Shown here: positions 47,874 to 57,299 of the stretch, in pieces | Layout of the letters: each line of letters starts with the position of its first letter | Position numbering within the stretch: position 1 is the stretch's first letter | Origin: Candidatus Dormiibacterota bacterium | Lineage (GTDB): Bacteria; Chloroflexota; Dormibacteria; Dormibacterales; Dormibacteraceae | Reading direction: 5' to 3' | DNA length: 64,000 bases | Assembly: GCA_003169845.1 (NCBI GenBank) | Contig: PNAG01000010.1 | Coordinates: forward strand, 52,326 to 116,325 | The notes under the pieces: generated by a model | Databases searched by the model: none | What the model saw: the letters and a program-made list of their open reading frames with translations, nothing else | Told to the model about the DNA's origin: nothing | Position numbers and translations under genes: made by a program

Positions 47874-50288
47874 GTGGATCGCGCTAGAGCTGTGGTCGTC
47901 GGTGGCGGCATCACCGGCGCGAGCGTCGCCTACCACCTCGCGAAGGCAGGCTGGCGCGACACCGTCCTGGTCGAGAAGGACGAGCTGACCAGCGGCTCGA
48001 CCTGCCACGCCGCCGGCCTGGTGACCCAGTTCAACCCTTCTCCGACGATGATGCGATTCCGCCGGTACAGCATCGAGATGTACCAGGAGCTCGGCGTCTT
48101 CGAGCAGGTCGGCGGCCTGCGGTTTGCTTCGAGCGAGGAGCAGCTGAAGGAGCTGCAGCGCGGCGTCAGCCGCGCTCGCGGGATCGGTCTCGACGTCGAG
48201 CTCGTCTCCGCCGAGGAGTCCGCCCGCATGATGCCGGCGATCACCAAGCGTTCGCTGTACGGGGCGGTCTGGGTTCCGACCGACGGCCACCTGGACCCCC
48301 ACACCGCCACGCATATGCTGGCCTCCGCGGCGCGCAAGCTGGGCGCACAGGTATCGACCCAGCGCCGCGTCACTGGAATCCGGCTAGGAAGCGCCGGCGA
48401 AGTGAAAGCAGTCGAAACCGACGCGGGGACCATCGAGACCGACGTGCTGGTGATCGCCGGTGGCATCTGGGCACCGCAGGTGGCGGCGATGGCCGGCGCT
48501 TTCATCGTCTCGACTCCGGTCGACCACCAGCACGCGGCCCTGCTCGCGGTGCCCGGTCACGAGCTCCCTCACGACATGCCGTGCTTTCGCGACCCGGACA
48601 ACCTCGTATACGGAAAGTCGGAAGCGGGTGGCGTAGTCCTCGGGGGGTACGAGGCCGACCCGGTTGCGCGCTGGATCGACGGCGTGCCGTGGGATCATGC
48701 GGGCACATCGCTCCCGCCCGACCAGGCCCGGTTCGAGCCGCTCCTGGCCGGGGCCGCGCGCCGGTTCCCGTTCCTGGGTGAGGCCGGTCTCGTCAAGCTC
48801 GTCTGTCACCCCGACGCGATGACGCCCGACGCCAATCCTCTCGTCGGTCCCGTGCCGGGTGTTCCCGGCCTCTACCTCGCCGCGGGCCTGTCCCTCAACG
48901 GATTCGGAGGCGCCGGCGGCATCGGTCGTTCGCTCGCGGAGCTGATCACGACGGGCGAGACCGAGCTCGACCTGTATCCATACCGGCCGTGGCGCTTCGG
49001 GCCCGTGCATCGCGACCACCGTTACGTGGCTGAGCTCGCACGCGAGGCGTATCGCTACTACTACTACCTGCGCTACCCATTCGACTCCGACGAATGGGGC
49101 CGGCCGCGGCGAACGAGCGCTCTGCACGAGCGAATGCAAGACTCGGGCGCGGTCTTCGGCGCCAAGCATGGATGGGAGCGCGCCGAGTACCTGGACCCGG
49201 GGCGGCCGTGGCGGCGCGCCGGCGCTGACCAGCGCCGGTTCGGCTGGACCAGGCCCCCGTATTTCGACGTCCTGGCGGAGGAGCATCGCGCGTTCCGCGA
49301 GCGAGTCGGCGTCATCGACATGACGTCCTTCGGAAAGATCGACGTCGTCGGCCCGGGTGCCCTGTCCCTGCTGGAACGCGTGGCTGGAAACCGGATCGAC
49401 CGGCCCGTGGGCACGGTGGTGTATACGCAGCTGCTGGAAAAGAACGGCGGGATCGCGGCCGATGTCACCGTGACCCGGCTTGCGGAGGAGCACTTCAGGG
49501 TGGTGACCGGGGCCGGTTACGTCAACAGCGATCTCGGCTGGCTTCGATTGCAGGTGCACGAGGGCGATGCGCGTGTCGAGCTTCGCGAGACCACCGACGA
49601 GCTGTCGGTGATCGGGATGTGGGGCCCTCACGCGCGGGACGTGCTGGAGCAGGTCACTGATGCGGACGTGTCGGATGCCGGGTTTCCTTTCATGCAGGCA
49701 CGACAGGTTCGAATCGGAGGCGCATCCGCTCTCGCGCAGCGCGTGACGTACGTCGGCGAGCTGGGTTGGGAGATTTATCTCGAACCGGGTTGGGCGGTCC
49801 AGGCGTGGGATCGCCTCATGTCCGCCGGGCGTGCCTTCGGGATCCGGCCGGGCGGTTATCGCGCGCTCGATTCGCTGCGCATGGAAAAGGGCTACCGCTA
49901 CTACGGGACCGACCTGACCTTGCTCGACAATCCTTTCGAATCCGGCCTCGGTTTCTGCGTGCAGCTGGACAAGGGCGAGTTCAACGGCCGCCAGACCCTA
50001 CTCGCCGCGCGGCAAGCCGGCATCAAACGTCGGCTCCGCACCCTTGCGATCGGCGGCGATGAGTACCTGCCCATCTACGGCGGCGAAGCCGTTCACCACG
50101 ATGGCGTGGTGGTCGGGCGCGTGCGAAGCTGCGCCTACGGCTTCACAGTCAAGAAGAACCTCGCGTACTCGTATCTCCCCGTCGAGCTGAAGCTCGGCGC
50201 CGGCGTGCAGGTCGAGGTTTTCGGGCAGCTCGTCCCGGCGGAGATCACGACCGATTCGGTCCTGACAAGACAGGGCGCACGCCCATGA
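47874..50288 (+). CDS. FAD-dependent dimethylglycine/sarcosine dehydrogenase-like protein with GcvT domain
   Basis: An 804-residue fusion. Residues 1-360 are a DAO-type FAD domain with VVGGGITGASVAYHL. SGSTCHAAGLVTQFN puts His45 at the position that is covalently flavinylated in mammalian dimethylglycine dehydrogenase. About 365-430 is the FAO_M linker (LYPYRPWRFGP), 430-690 the folate-binding GcvT domain and the rest its C-terminal barrel. The enzyme oxidises an N-methyl group and should pass the one-carbon unit to tetrahydrofolate, feeding electrons to ETF, encoded downstream. GTG is the start. A paralogue lies at 58063. The exact substrate (dimethylglycine, sarcosine or another methylamine) is not shown. 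Confidence 0.9.
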   Translation: MDRARAVVVGGGITGASVAYHLAKAGWRDTVLVEKDELTSGSTCHAAGLVTQFNPSPTMMRFRRYSIEMYQELGVFEQVGGLRFASSEEQLKELQRGVSRARGIGLDVELVSAEESARMMPAITKRSLYGAVWVPTDGHLDPHTATHMLASAARKLGAQVSTQRRVTGIRLGSAGEVKAVETDAGTIETDVLVIAGGIWAPQVAAMAGAFIVSTPVDHQHAALLAVPGHELPHDMPCFRDPDNLVYGKSEAGGVVLGGYEADPVARWIDGVPWDHAGTSLPPDQARFEPLLAGAARRFPFLGEAGLVKLVCHPDAMTPDANPLVGPVPGVPGLYLAAGLSLNGFGGAGGIGRSLAELITTGETELDLYPYRPWRFGPVHRDHRYVAELAREAYRYYYYLRYPFDSDEWGRPRRTSALHERMQDSGAVFGAKHGWERAEYLDPGRPWRRAGADQRRFGWTRPPYFDVLAEEHRAFRERVGVIDMTSFGKIDVVGPGALSLLERVAGNRIDRPVGTVVYTQLLEKNGGIAADVTVTRLAEEHFRVVTGAGYVNSDLGWLRLQVHEGDARVELRETTDELSVIGMWGPHARDVLEQVTDADVSDAGFPFMQARQVRIGGASALAQRVTYVGELGWEIYLEPGWAVQAWDRLMSAGRAFGIRPGGYRALDSLRMEKGYRYYGTDLTLLDNPFESGLGFCVQLDKGEFNGRQTLLAARQAGIKRRLRTLAIGGDEYLPIYGGEAVHHDGVVVGRVRSCAYGFTVKKNLAYSYLPVELKLGAGVQVEVFGQLVPAEITTDSVLTRQGARP

Positions 50289-51202
50289 GCGCTGGTCGCG
50301 TCGACGATGCACTCGCCCTCGTCTCTCTGTGGAAGGGCACGGAGCCGAAGGTCTCGCAGCTCTCTGGAGGGCTGACCAACGAGAACTACCTGGTCGAAGC
50401 AGGCGGTAAGCGTTACGTCATGCGCATTCCGGGCCAGTCGACCGAGCTGCTGTCAATCAATCGCGACAACGAGGTGTACAACACAAAGGCGGCGGCCACC
50501 ACCGGGATCGCTCCCATGGTCCTCGAACACGTACCCGGGCTCGACGTCCTCGTGCTGGAGTTCATACCCGGTCCCACGATGTCATCGCGCACGCTGCAGT
50601 CCAGCCAGATGGTGGCGCGCATGGCATCGTCGTTCCGGCGGCTCCACGGTTCGCCGCGCTTCCTCGAAGACTTCGACATGTTCCGGCTGATCGAGTACTA
50701 CCTCGGAATCGTCGACGAACAGATCATCACGATTCCGGCTGGATATCGCGATTGGCTGCCGACGATCGCCACCATCGAGCGCGCGCTCAGCGTGGCGTCC
50801 CTTCCATCTGTGCCGTGCCACAACGACCTCCTGTGCGAGAACTTCATCGACGATGGCGAGGCTTTGCGGATCGTCGACTACGAGCTCAGCGGCAACAACG
50901 ACCCGTGCTTCGACCTGGGCAACACCGCCCAGGAGGCGGAGCTCGACCAGGACCGGCGAGCTGCGCTTTGCTCGGCGTACTTCGGCCGGGAGGACGAGCG
51001 GCAGCTCGCGCGCATGAACCTCTTCGCTTTGATGTCGGATATCGGCTGGACGCTGTGGGGCGCGATCCAGTCCAGGATCTCGAACGTCGAGTTCGACTTC
51101 GTCGACTACTACACCGGCCGCTGGGAGCGTGCGCTGGGGGTCTTGAACTCGGGCCATTTCCCCGCCTGGCTCGAGGAGGCGACCGCCCAAAACAAGGTTT
51201 GA
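50285..51202 (+). CDS. choline/ethanolamine kinase-like phosphotransferase
   Basis: A 305-residue kinase-fold protein. The Brenner motif is CHNDLLCENFI (Asp catalytic), followed by RIVDYELSGNNDPCFDLGN, the second motif of choline kinases. LSGGLTNENYLVE at residues ~26-38 is the typical N-terminal lobe. It would phosphorylate an amino alcohol such as choline or ethanolamine, which fits the N-methylamine theme. It overlaps the FAD-GcvT gene by 4 bp. A role in uptake trapping or in phosphocholine metabolism is inference. Confidence 0.85.
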   Translation: MSAGRVDDALALVSLWKGTEPKVSQLSGGLTNENYLVEAGGKRYVMRIPGQSTELLSINRDNEVYNTKAAATTGIAPMVLEHVPGLDVLVLEFIPGPTMSSRTLQSSQMVARMASSFRRLHGSPRFLEDFDMFRLIEYYLGIVDEQIITIPAGYRDWLPTIATIERALSVASLPSVPCHNDLLCENFIDDGEALRIVDYELSGNNDPCFDLGNTAQEAELDQDRRAALCSAYFGREDERQLARMNLFALMSDIGWTLWGAIQSRISNVEFDFVDYYTGRWERALGVLNSGHFPAWLEEATAQNKV

Positions 51203-51288
51203 CGGCTCCCCCGGCCGGTGCTACGGTTCCCGCGGTATATCGCTCGCATATTGGTCGGGCGGCCTGAGGAAAGGGGTTACGTCAGGGG

Positions 51289-51966
51289 ATGGCTACGCCG
51301 GTCATGGCGCTGGTGGAGAGCGCGGACCCGGCTCGCTCGCAGAGCGAGGAAGCCTACCTGCGCATCAGGGAACGCATCGTCTCGCTGGACATGCGCCCAG
51401 GCTCAGTCGTCAACGAGGGCAGGCTCCGCGAGGAGCTCAAGATCGGACGCACCCCTATCCGCGAAGCCCTGCAGCGCCTTGCTCGCGAGAACCTGGTCAG
51501 ATCGATCCCGCACCGCGGCACGTTCGTCACCGACGTCAACATCACGGACCTGGCACGCATCACGGAGGTGAGGGTCGTCCTCGAGGCGCACGCGGCGCGC
51601 CTGGCCGCCGAGCGCCTGTCCAGCGCCGATCGCAAATGCTTTACCGATCTCCTCCAGGTCCTCGAGCACGGGCCGAGCGTCGACCAGCGCGAGCTCATGC
51701 GGCTCGACCAGCAGATCCACCGGCAGATCTACGTCGCCGCGCGCAACCCGTTTCTCGAGTCGACGCTCGAGCGCTACTTCAACCTGAGCCTGCGCCTCTG
51801 GTACCTGGTGCTCGACCGCGACGTCAGCCTGCGTGAGGCGCTCGAGGAGCACATGGACCTTCTGCGGGCGATCCTCGCCGGTGACCAGGATCGGGCCGAG
51901 CAGAGCATGCGCCGCCACGTGACTGGTTTCGAACGCGAGATCCGCAAGGTGCTGGTGGAGAGGTAA
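51289..51966 (+). CDS. GntR-family regulator with FadR-type (FCD) ligand domain
   Basis: A 225-residue regulator. The winged helix is at residues 20-85 (RPGSVVNEGRLREELKIGRT, then PIREALQRLARENLV). A helical FCD domain follows, with the metal-binding Asp/His set (RLDQQIHRQIYVAA, EEHMDLLRAILAGD, MRRHV). FCD members sense carboxylates or amino acids. It sits in the middle of the catabolic cluster and is the only regulator there, so it probably controls it. A GAGGAAAGGGG stretch lies upstream of the ATG at 51289. Confidence 0.9.
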   Translation: MATPVMALVESADPARSQSEEAYLRIRERIVSLDMRPGSVVNEGRLREELKIGRTPIREALQRLARENLVRSIPHRGTFVTDVNITDLARITEVRVVLEAHAARLAAERLSSADRKCFTDLLQVLEHGPSVDQRELMRLDQQIHRQIYVAARNPFLESTLERYFNLSLRLWYLVLDRDVSLREALEEHMDLLRAILAGDQDRAEQSMRRHVTGFEREIRKVLVER

Positions 51967-52901
51967 TGCCAAAGATATTTTTCGCTACCGACTTGCACGG
52001 CTCTGAGATGTGCTGGCGGAAGTTCTTGAACGCCGCCCGCTTCTACGACGCGGATGTGCTGATCTGCGGCGGCGACATGACCGGCAAGGCGATCGTCCCC
52101 ATCGTCCAGGAGAACGGGCACTACACGGTGACGATCGGTGGCGACAGCCAGGAGGTCGAGGCGGCGCAGGTGCCCGACGTCGAAGCGCAGATCCGGCGCA
52201 AGGGCTACTACCCGCTCCAGATGAGCGTGGAAAGGCTGCACGAGCTGGACGAGGACCCGGCCAAGCGTTCCGAATGCTTCCAGCAGGTGATGCTCGATGG
52301 GGTCGACCGCTGGATGGGCATGGCGGCCGAAAAGCTGCGCGGGACGGGGATCCGAATTTTCGTGTGTCCCGGCAACGATGACGAGATGGAGGTCGACGAC
52401 GTGATCCGGCGCTCCGACGTGGTCGAGCTCGGTGAAGGCCGCATAGTCGAGATCGACGGGTTCACGATGATCTCGACCGGTTGGTCCAACCACACACCGT
52501 GGAACACCCACCGAGAAGAAACCGAGGAGAAGCTCGGCGAGCGCATCGAGGCGATGGCGAGCCAGGTGCCGGATCCCTCGAAGGCCATCTTCAACCTCCA
52601 CTGCCCGCCGTACAAGTCCGGCCTGGACGAAGCGCCGGCCATAGACGCCGACCTCAAGCTCCTGCACGGCGGTCGCGCCCTGCGGCCGGTCGGTTCGACC
52701 GCGGTGCGCGAGGCCATCGAACGCCATCAGCCATTGATCTCACTGCACGGCCACATCCACGAGAGCAAGGGGGCCGTGAAACTGGGCAAGACGCTCTCGA
52801 TCAATCCGGGAAGCTCGTACGAGGAGGGACTTCTTATGGGGGCAATCGTCCAACTGGATGCCAAGAAGGGCATCAAGAGCTACCAGCTGGTCAACGGATG
52901 A
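51966..52901 (+). CDS. calcineurin-like metallophosphoesterase
   Basis: A 311-residue phosphoesterase with the full metal motif series: TDLHGSE (I), CGGDMTGKA (II), CPGNDDE (III), NLHCPP (IV) and SLHGHIHES (V). An insertion of ~60 residues follows motif II. It could hydrolyse a phosphoester made by the choline-kinase-like protein or act on a phosphodiester such as glycerophosphocholine; this is inferred from context. The ATG overlaps the stop of the GntR gene by 1 base. Confidence 0.88.
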   Translation: MPKIFFATDLHGSEMCWRKFLNAARFYDADVLICGGDMTGKAIVPIVQENGHYTVTIGGDSQEVEAAQVPDVEAQIRRKGYYPLQMSVERLHELDEDPAKRSECFQQVMLDGVDRWMGMAAEKLRGTGIRIFVCPGNDDEMEVDDVIRRSDVVELGEGRIVEIDGFTMISTGWSNHTPWNTHREETEEKLGERIEAMASQVPDPSKAIFNLHCPPYKSGLDEAPAIDADLKLLHGGRALRPVGSTAVREAIERHQPLISLHGHIHESKGAVKLGKTLSINPGSSYEEGLLMGAIVQLDAKKGIKSYQLVNG

Positions 52902-52925
52902 AGCGGATTAGGAGGAGGCAAAGAG

Positions 52926-54578
52926 ATGGCTGACACGACCGTTGGAGGCCAGGCGCCAGTAAGGCCGGGGCTGTTCCTCAGGAACGCCACCGGTCTCGTC
53001 AAGGCCTGGTCGACATTCGATGCGTTCGTCTACTCGTTCTGGTCAGTGAACCTGATCACCCTGGGTCTGTACGGAATGTCGTTCGCTTACAACATTCCTG
53101 ACGGCCAGCTGCTCGCCGCGGTCCTGATCACTGGAATCCTGGTCACTTTTATCGTCGTCACCTATGCCGGGTTGGTGAGTGTGATGCCGCGCACGGGCGG
53201 CGACTATGCGTGGCAGAGCCGCGTGCTCGGCGGTGGGATCGGCTTCGTCCTGGCGATCACAGGCTGGTGGTTCACCCTGTGGCTCTGGGCGCCGATCTAC
53301 GCCAACATCCTGGTCGTCGAGTTCTTCTCACCTCTTGCATCCACGCTCGGCTGGAGCAACGTGTCCAGCTTCTTCATCAGCCCGAACGGGATCTTCGTCA
53401 GCGCTCTGATCGTGCTCGCCTTCGTCAGCCTGGTCATCACGTTGGGCATGGAGACCTACGCGAAGATCCAGAAGGTCTGCTTCTGGATCGGACTGGCCGG
53501 CCTGGCCGTGGTCTGTTTGCTGCTGCTGTTCGCGAGCCCGCAGGATTTCCAGAACGCCTTCAACCGCGAGGCGACTGCTCTCTTCAACGCTCCGGCCGGC
53601 GCTTACCAGGCGACGATCGATGCCGCTGGGAAGAGCGGCTTTGCTGCCAACAGCTTCGGTTACTTCGCTTTCGTGCCCACGCTGCTGCTCCTGCCCTTTC
53701 TGGCCTTCTACCTGCTCTGGCCCAACTGGGGCGCGACGCTCTACGGCGAGGTGCGCGGCGCGAAGGACATTCGCAAGCCGTTCTGGAGCATGTTCTGGGG
53801 TCTGTGGGTCACCATCGCCCTCGTCGCCCTGGTGATCTTGCTGACGTGGAAGACCATGGGCTGGAACTTCTACTACGCGTCCAACGCCGCGTTCTGGAAC
53901 TCTTTCTACCTGGTGCCGAACGCTCCTGCACCCCCAGTCCCTATCTGGCCATACCCCGTCATGTTGGCCGCGTGGCTAATCCCTAACCACTTTTTCCAGG
54001 CGGTGCTGATCATCGTCATGGGACTGTGGTTTTTCGGCTGGGCAGGGACGCTCTTCCTATCGTCAACCCGAGTGATCTTCGCGGCCGCTTTCGACCGCGT
54101 GCTGCCCTCATGGGCGGCGAGCATCTCGGCCAAGCGGCGCGTGCCGTTCGGCTCGCTCGCGCTGATGGTCGTGCCCGCGTTGGTGGTCAGCTGGCTCTAC
54201 GCGTACAGACCCAGCGTCCAGGCCTTCTTCTTCGACGCGACCGCAGTGATTGCGATCACGTACCTAGGTACGGTGATCGCAGCGATCATCCTTCCGTGGC
54301 GGCGCAAGGACCTGTATGAGAACTCGCCGATCGCGCGGTACAAGATCGGTGGAGTCCCCATGATCACCCTCGCCGGGATCGTAAGCGCGGTTTTCCTGAT
54401 CGGGATGCTGTACGAGTGGGCGCACTGGTCCCTCTACGGCTCCAACAGCCCCGATTCCGCCAAGTACTTCGGCTTCACGTATGTGGCGGCCGTCGTCATC
54501 TACGTCGTCGCTTTCATCGTCCGGCGGCGGCAGGGCATCGACCTTCGCCGCATCCACCACGAGATTCCGGTTGAATAG
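52926..54578 (+). CDS. APC superfamily amino acid/amine permease
   Basis: A 550-residue transporter with about 12 hydrophobic segments. TM1 contains the broken-helix glycine region of the APC fold. VMPRTGGDYAWQSRVLGG and FLSSTRVIFAAAFDRVLPSWAASISAKRRVPFGSLAL are typical of the AAT/APC family. It lies between the phosphoesterase and the alcohol dehydrogenase and should import the cluster's amine or amino-acid substrate. AGGAGG precedes the ATG, and a strong hairpin follows the stop. Confidence 0.9.
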   Translation: MADTTVGGQAPVRPGLFLRNATGLVKAWSTFDAFVYSFWSVNLITLGLYGMSFAYNIPDGQLLAAVLITGILVTFIVVTYAGLVSVMPRTGGDYAWQSRVLGGGIGFVLAITGWWFTLWLWAPIYANILVVEFFSPLASTLGWSNVSSFFISPNGIFVSALIVLAFVSLVITLGMETYAKIQKVCFWIGLAGLAVVCLLLLFASPQDFQNAFNREATALFNAPAGAYQATIDAAGKSGFAANSFGYFAFVPTLLLLPFLAFYLLWPNWGATLYGEVRGAKDIRKPFWSMFWGLWVTIALVALVILLTWKTMGWNFYYASNAAFWNSFYLVPNAPAPPVPIWPYPVMLAAWLIPNHFFQAVLIIVMGLWFFGWAGTLFLSSTRVIFAAAFDRVLPSWAASISAKRRVPFGSLALMVVPALVVSWLYAYRPSVQAFFFDATAVIAITYLGTVIAAIILPWRRKDLYENSPIARYKIGGVPMITLAGIVSAVFLIGMLYEWAHWSLYGSNSPDSAKYFGFTYVAAVVIYVVAFIVRRRQGIDLRRIHHEIPVE

Positions 54579-54587
54579 CAGTTCCAC

Positions 54588-54613
54588 GGCCGCCGGGCTT
54601 CTGCCCGGCGGCC
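54588..54613 (+). terminator. hairpin after the APC permease gene
   Basis: GGCCGCCGGGC and GCCCGGCGGCC form a perfect 11 bp stem with a TTCT loop nine bases after the permease stop. No T-run follows, so it may attenuate or stabilise rather than fully terminate, leaving the dehydrogenase genes partly coupled. Confidence 0.6.
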
Positions 54614-54627
54614 ACATTGTCTGATCC

Positions 54628-55836
54628 ATGCTGGAATACACACTCCGCACATACCAGAGCCCGACCCGCCTCGTGCAGCGCCTTGGCGCGATCAAAGAGC
54701 TCGGCACCGAGGCGGGCCTCCTTGGCATGCGCCGGCCGCTGCTCGTCACCGACGCGGGGGTCAAGGCCGCGGGCCTCCTGGACACGGCGCTCGAGGCCCT
54801 GCGCGGCTCAGACGTCGAGCCGGTTGTCTTCGACAGGGTCAAGGCAAACCCGGGAGTCGAGCTGGTCGACGCAGGCGCCGCGGAGTACCGCGCGCAGGGA
54901 TGCGACGGGCTGGTCGCGATCGGCGGCGGCAGCTCGATGGACACGGCAAAGGGAATCGGCGTGGTCGCCGTGCACGATGGGAGCATCGTCGACTATGAGT
55001 GGGGCCACAGCCCGATCCGCTCGCGCATCCCGCCGATGATCGCCGTACCGACCACGGCGGGCACCGGCAGCGAGGTGACGCTGTGGGCGGTCATCACCGA
55101 CCCCAAGCGCAAGATCAAGTTCAACGTCGGCGGCACGCCGGACATTGCCTCGTGGGTCGCGCTGATCGACCCCGAGCTGACGGTGAAGCTGCCCGCGGGG
55201 GTCACGGCCGGCACCGGGATGGACGCGCTGGCCCACGCGGTCGAGTGCTTCACCATGGTCTATCACCAGCCGTTCACCGACGCTGTGGCGCTGCTCGCGA
55301 TGGAGTACGTCGCGCGCTACCTGCGAGTCGCGTTCTCCCAGGCGCAGAACCTCGAGGCGCGATATCACATGAGCGCTGCGGCGATGCTCGCCGGTCTCGC
55401 CTACGGGACCGACTCGGCCGGCGCCGCGCATGCGATGAGCCAGACCGCGGGCGGCGTGCATGACGCGCCGCACGGTGCGCTCACGGCGCGCCTGCTCGGG
55501 CCGGTGATGGAGTACAACCACGCCGGCGAGCCCGAGCGATTCGCGCGGATGGCGGTCGCGTTCGGGCTGGATACCCGCGGCGTATCCACGTGGCGGGCGG
55601 CCGAGATGGCCGTCGAATACGTCCACCAGCTGACCAAGGACGTCGACATCCCCGGGATGCTGGAGCTCGGCTTCAGCGAGGACGAGATCCCGATGCTTGC
55701 CGACAAGGCGTTCGCCGACCCCCAGACCATCGGCAACCCGCGGGACGTGGATACCGCGGCCTACCGGCGCATCTACCAGCAGGCATTCGACGCGAAGCGC
55801 AAAACCGCGGCCCATGCCAACGGAGCAAAGAAATGA
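54628..55836 (+). CDS. iron-containing alcohol dehydrogenase
   Basis: A 402-residue group III alcohol dehydrogenase. GGGSSMDTAKGIGV binds NAD(P), PTTAGTGSEVT is the family signature, and GMDALAHAVECF and GGVHDAPHGAL supply the metal-binding histidines. It interconverts alcohol and aldehyde and is translated with the aldehyde dehydrogenase that overlaps it (ATGA). Within an N-methylamine cluster the pair may process an amino alcohol or formaldehyde-derived product. Confidence 0.92.
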   Translation: MLEYTLRTYQSPTRLVQRLGAIKELGTEAGLLGMRRPLLVTDAGVKAAGLLDTALEALRGSDVEPVVFDRVKANPGVELVDAGAAEYRAQGCDGLVAIGGGSSMDTAKGIGVVAVHDGSIVDYEWGHSPIRSRIPPMIAVPTTAGTGSEVTLWAVITDPKRKIKFNVGGTPDIASWVALIDPELTVKLPAGVTAGTGMDALAHAVECFTMVYHQPFTDAVALLAMEYVARYLRVAFSQAQNLEARYHMSAAAMLAGLAYGTDSAGAAHAMSQTAGGVHDAPHGALTARLLGPVMEYNHAGEPERFARMAVAFGLDTRGVSTWRAAEMAVEYVHQLTKDVDIPGMLELGFSEDEIPMLADKAFADPQTIGNPRDVDTAAYRRIYQQAFDAKRKTAAHANGAKK

Positions 55837-57299
55837 CCATCGACGTCGCACGGTCCGTCAAGAAGATGTTCGTCGACGGCAAGTGGACGGAATCTGAGAG
55901 CGGCGAGCTCTTCGAAGCCACGAGTCCCGCCACGGGCGAGGTGATCGCCCAGGTGCCGAAGGGCACGCGCGCCGACGCCGCGCGCGCCGTGGCAAGCGCA
56001 AATAGGGCTCGCAAGGCGATGGCCGGACTCAAAGGCTTCGAGCGCTCGAAGCGGCTGCACCGCATCGCGGAGGCGATCGAGAAGCGCCGCGACGAGCTCG
56101 GCCACCTCCTGACGCTGGACCAGGGCAAGCCGCTGGTCGCCGAAGCGCTGGGCGAGGTCGACGAGGCGGCCGAGTACTTCCGGATTGCCGCCGAGGACTT
56201 GAAGCGGCTCGAAGGCAGGGTTCTACCGTCCGCAAGCCCGAGCAAGCTCGTATTCGCCCGGCACTACCCGCGCGGCGTGTACGGGATAATCACTCCCTGG
56301 AACTGGCCCCTGACGATGGCGGCGGAGCTCATCGCCCCCGCCCTCGCTGCGGGCAACACCGTGGTCTGGACGCCGGCCACGTCCACCAGCGTCATCTCGG
56401 TGGCGTTGATGGAGTGCCTCGCGGAGGCGGACTTCCCCGCCGGCGCGATGAACCTCGTGACGGGCCCCGGGGCAGAGGTCGGCGACGAGGTCGCCGGCCA
56501 TCCGCTGGTCGACGGAGTCGGTTTCGTCGGTTCGACCGAAACCGGTGCGTCGGTCGCACGCCGAGCCGCCGGCAAGCACGTGATGCTGGAGCTCGGCGGC
56601 AACGGCCCTATGGTCGTATTCGCCGACGCGGACATCGGCCGCGCGGTGGAGGGCGCCATCGTCGGCTGCTATCTCTGCGCGGGCCAGAGCTGCACGGCCG
56701 GTGAGCGGATCCTGGTCGAGGAATCCGTGCGCGACGAGTTCGTGGCGCGCTTGGCCGATGCCGCCCGCGCCCTCCGACTCGGCGACCCGTTCGCGCCGGA
56801 GACGACCCTGGGCCCGCTCAACAACGAAGGCGTGGCGACCAAGATGGACGAGCACGTGGCGGACGCGCTGAAGCACGGCGCCAAGCTGATCCTGGGCGGC
56901 GAGCGCGCTGAGGGCTTTCCGACCCGGCTCTACTACCACGCGACCATCCTCGACGGCGTCGAGCCGACGATGCGGGTGAGCCAGGAGGAGACGTTCGGCC
57001 CGATCGCGCCGATCATCAAGTTCCGCGACGAGAAGCAGGCGTTGGCGCTCGCCAACGACTCTCCATACGGGCTGCTCGGTGCGGTCTATACGAAAGACCT
57101 CTCGCGCGCTCTGCGCTTCGCGGACGGGCTCGAGACCGGTTGGGTCAACATCAACGAGTCGACCAACTACTGGGAGGCGCACCTTCCGTTCGGGGGCCGC
57201 GCGGGCAAGAAGAGCGGCATCGGACGGGTGGGCGGACGCTTCGCGCTGGAGCAGATGACGGACCTCAAGACCATCGTTATCGAGATCGAGGGTGCGTGA
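55833..57299 (+). CDS. aldehyde dehydrogenase
   Basis: A 488-residue NAD(P)-dependent aldehyde dehydrogenase. The general base Glu is in MLELGGNGPMVVF and the nucleophilic Cys in CAGQSCTAGERILV. TPWNWPLTMAAELIAPALAAGNTVV and VSQEETFGPIAPIIKF are standard. The closest general type is the succinate-semialdehyde/betaine/lactaldehyde group; the substrate is open. The ATG at 55833 is the start (TIDVARSVKKMFVDGKW), overlapping the alcohol dehydrogenase stop by 4 bp. Confidence 0.93.
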   Translation: MTIDVARSVKKMFVDGKWTESESGELFEATSPATGEVIAQVPKGTRADAARAVASANRARKAMAGLKGFERSKRLHRIAEAIEKRRDELGHLLTLDQGKPLVAEALGEVDEAAEYFRIAAEDLKRLEGRVLPSASPSKLVFARHYPRGVYGIITPWNWPLTMAAELIAPALAAGNTVVWTPATSTSVISVALMECLAEADFPAGAMNLVTGPGAEVGDEVAGHPLVDGVGFVGSTETGASVARRAAGKHVMLELGGNGPMVVFADADIGRAVEGAIVGCYLCAGQSCTAGERILVEESVRDEFVARLADAARALRLGDPFAPETTLGPLNNEGVATKMDEHVADALKHGAKLILGGERAEGFPTRLYYHATILDGVEPTMRVSQEETFGPIAPIIKFRDEKQALALANDSPYGLLGAVYTKDLSRALRFADGLETGWVNINESTNYWEAHLPFGGRAGKKSGIGRVGGRFALEQMTDLKTIVIEIEGA

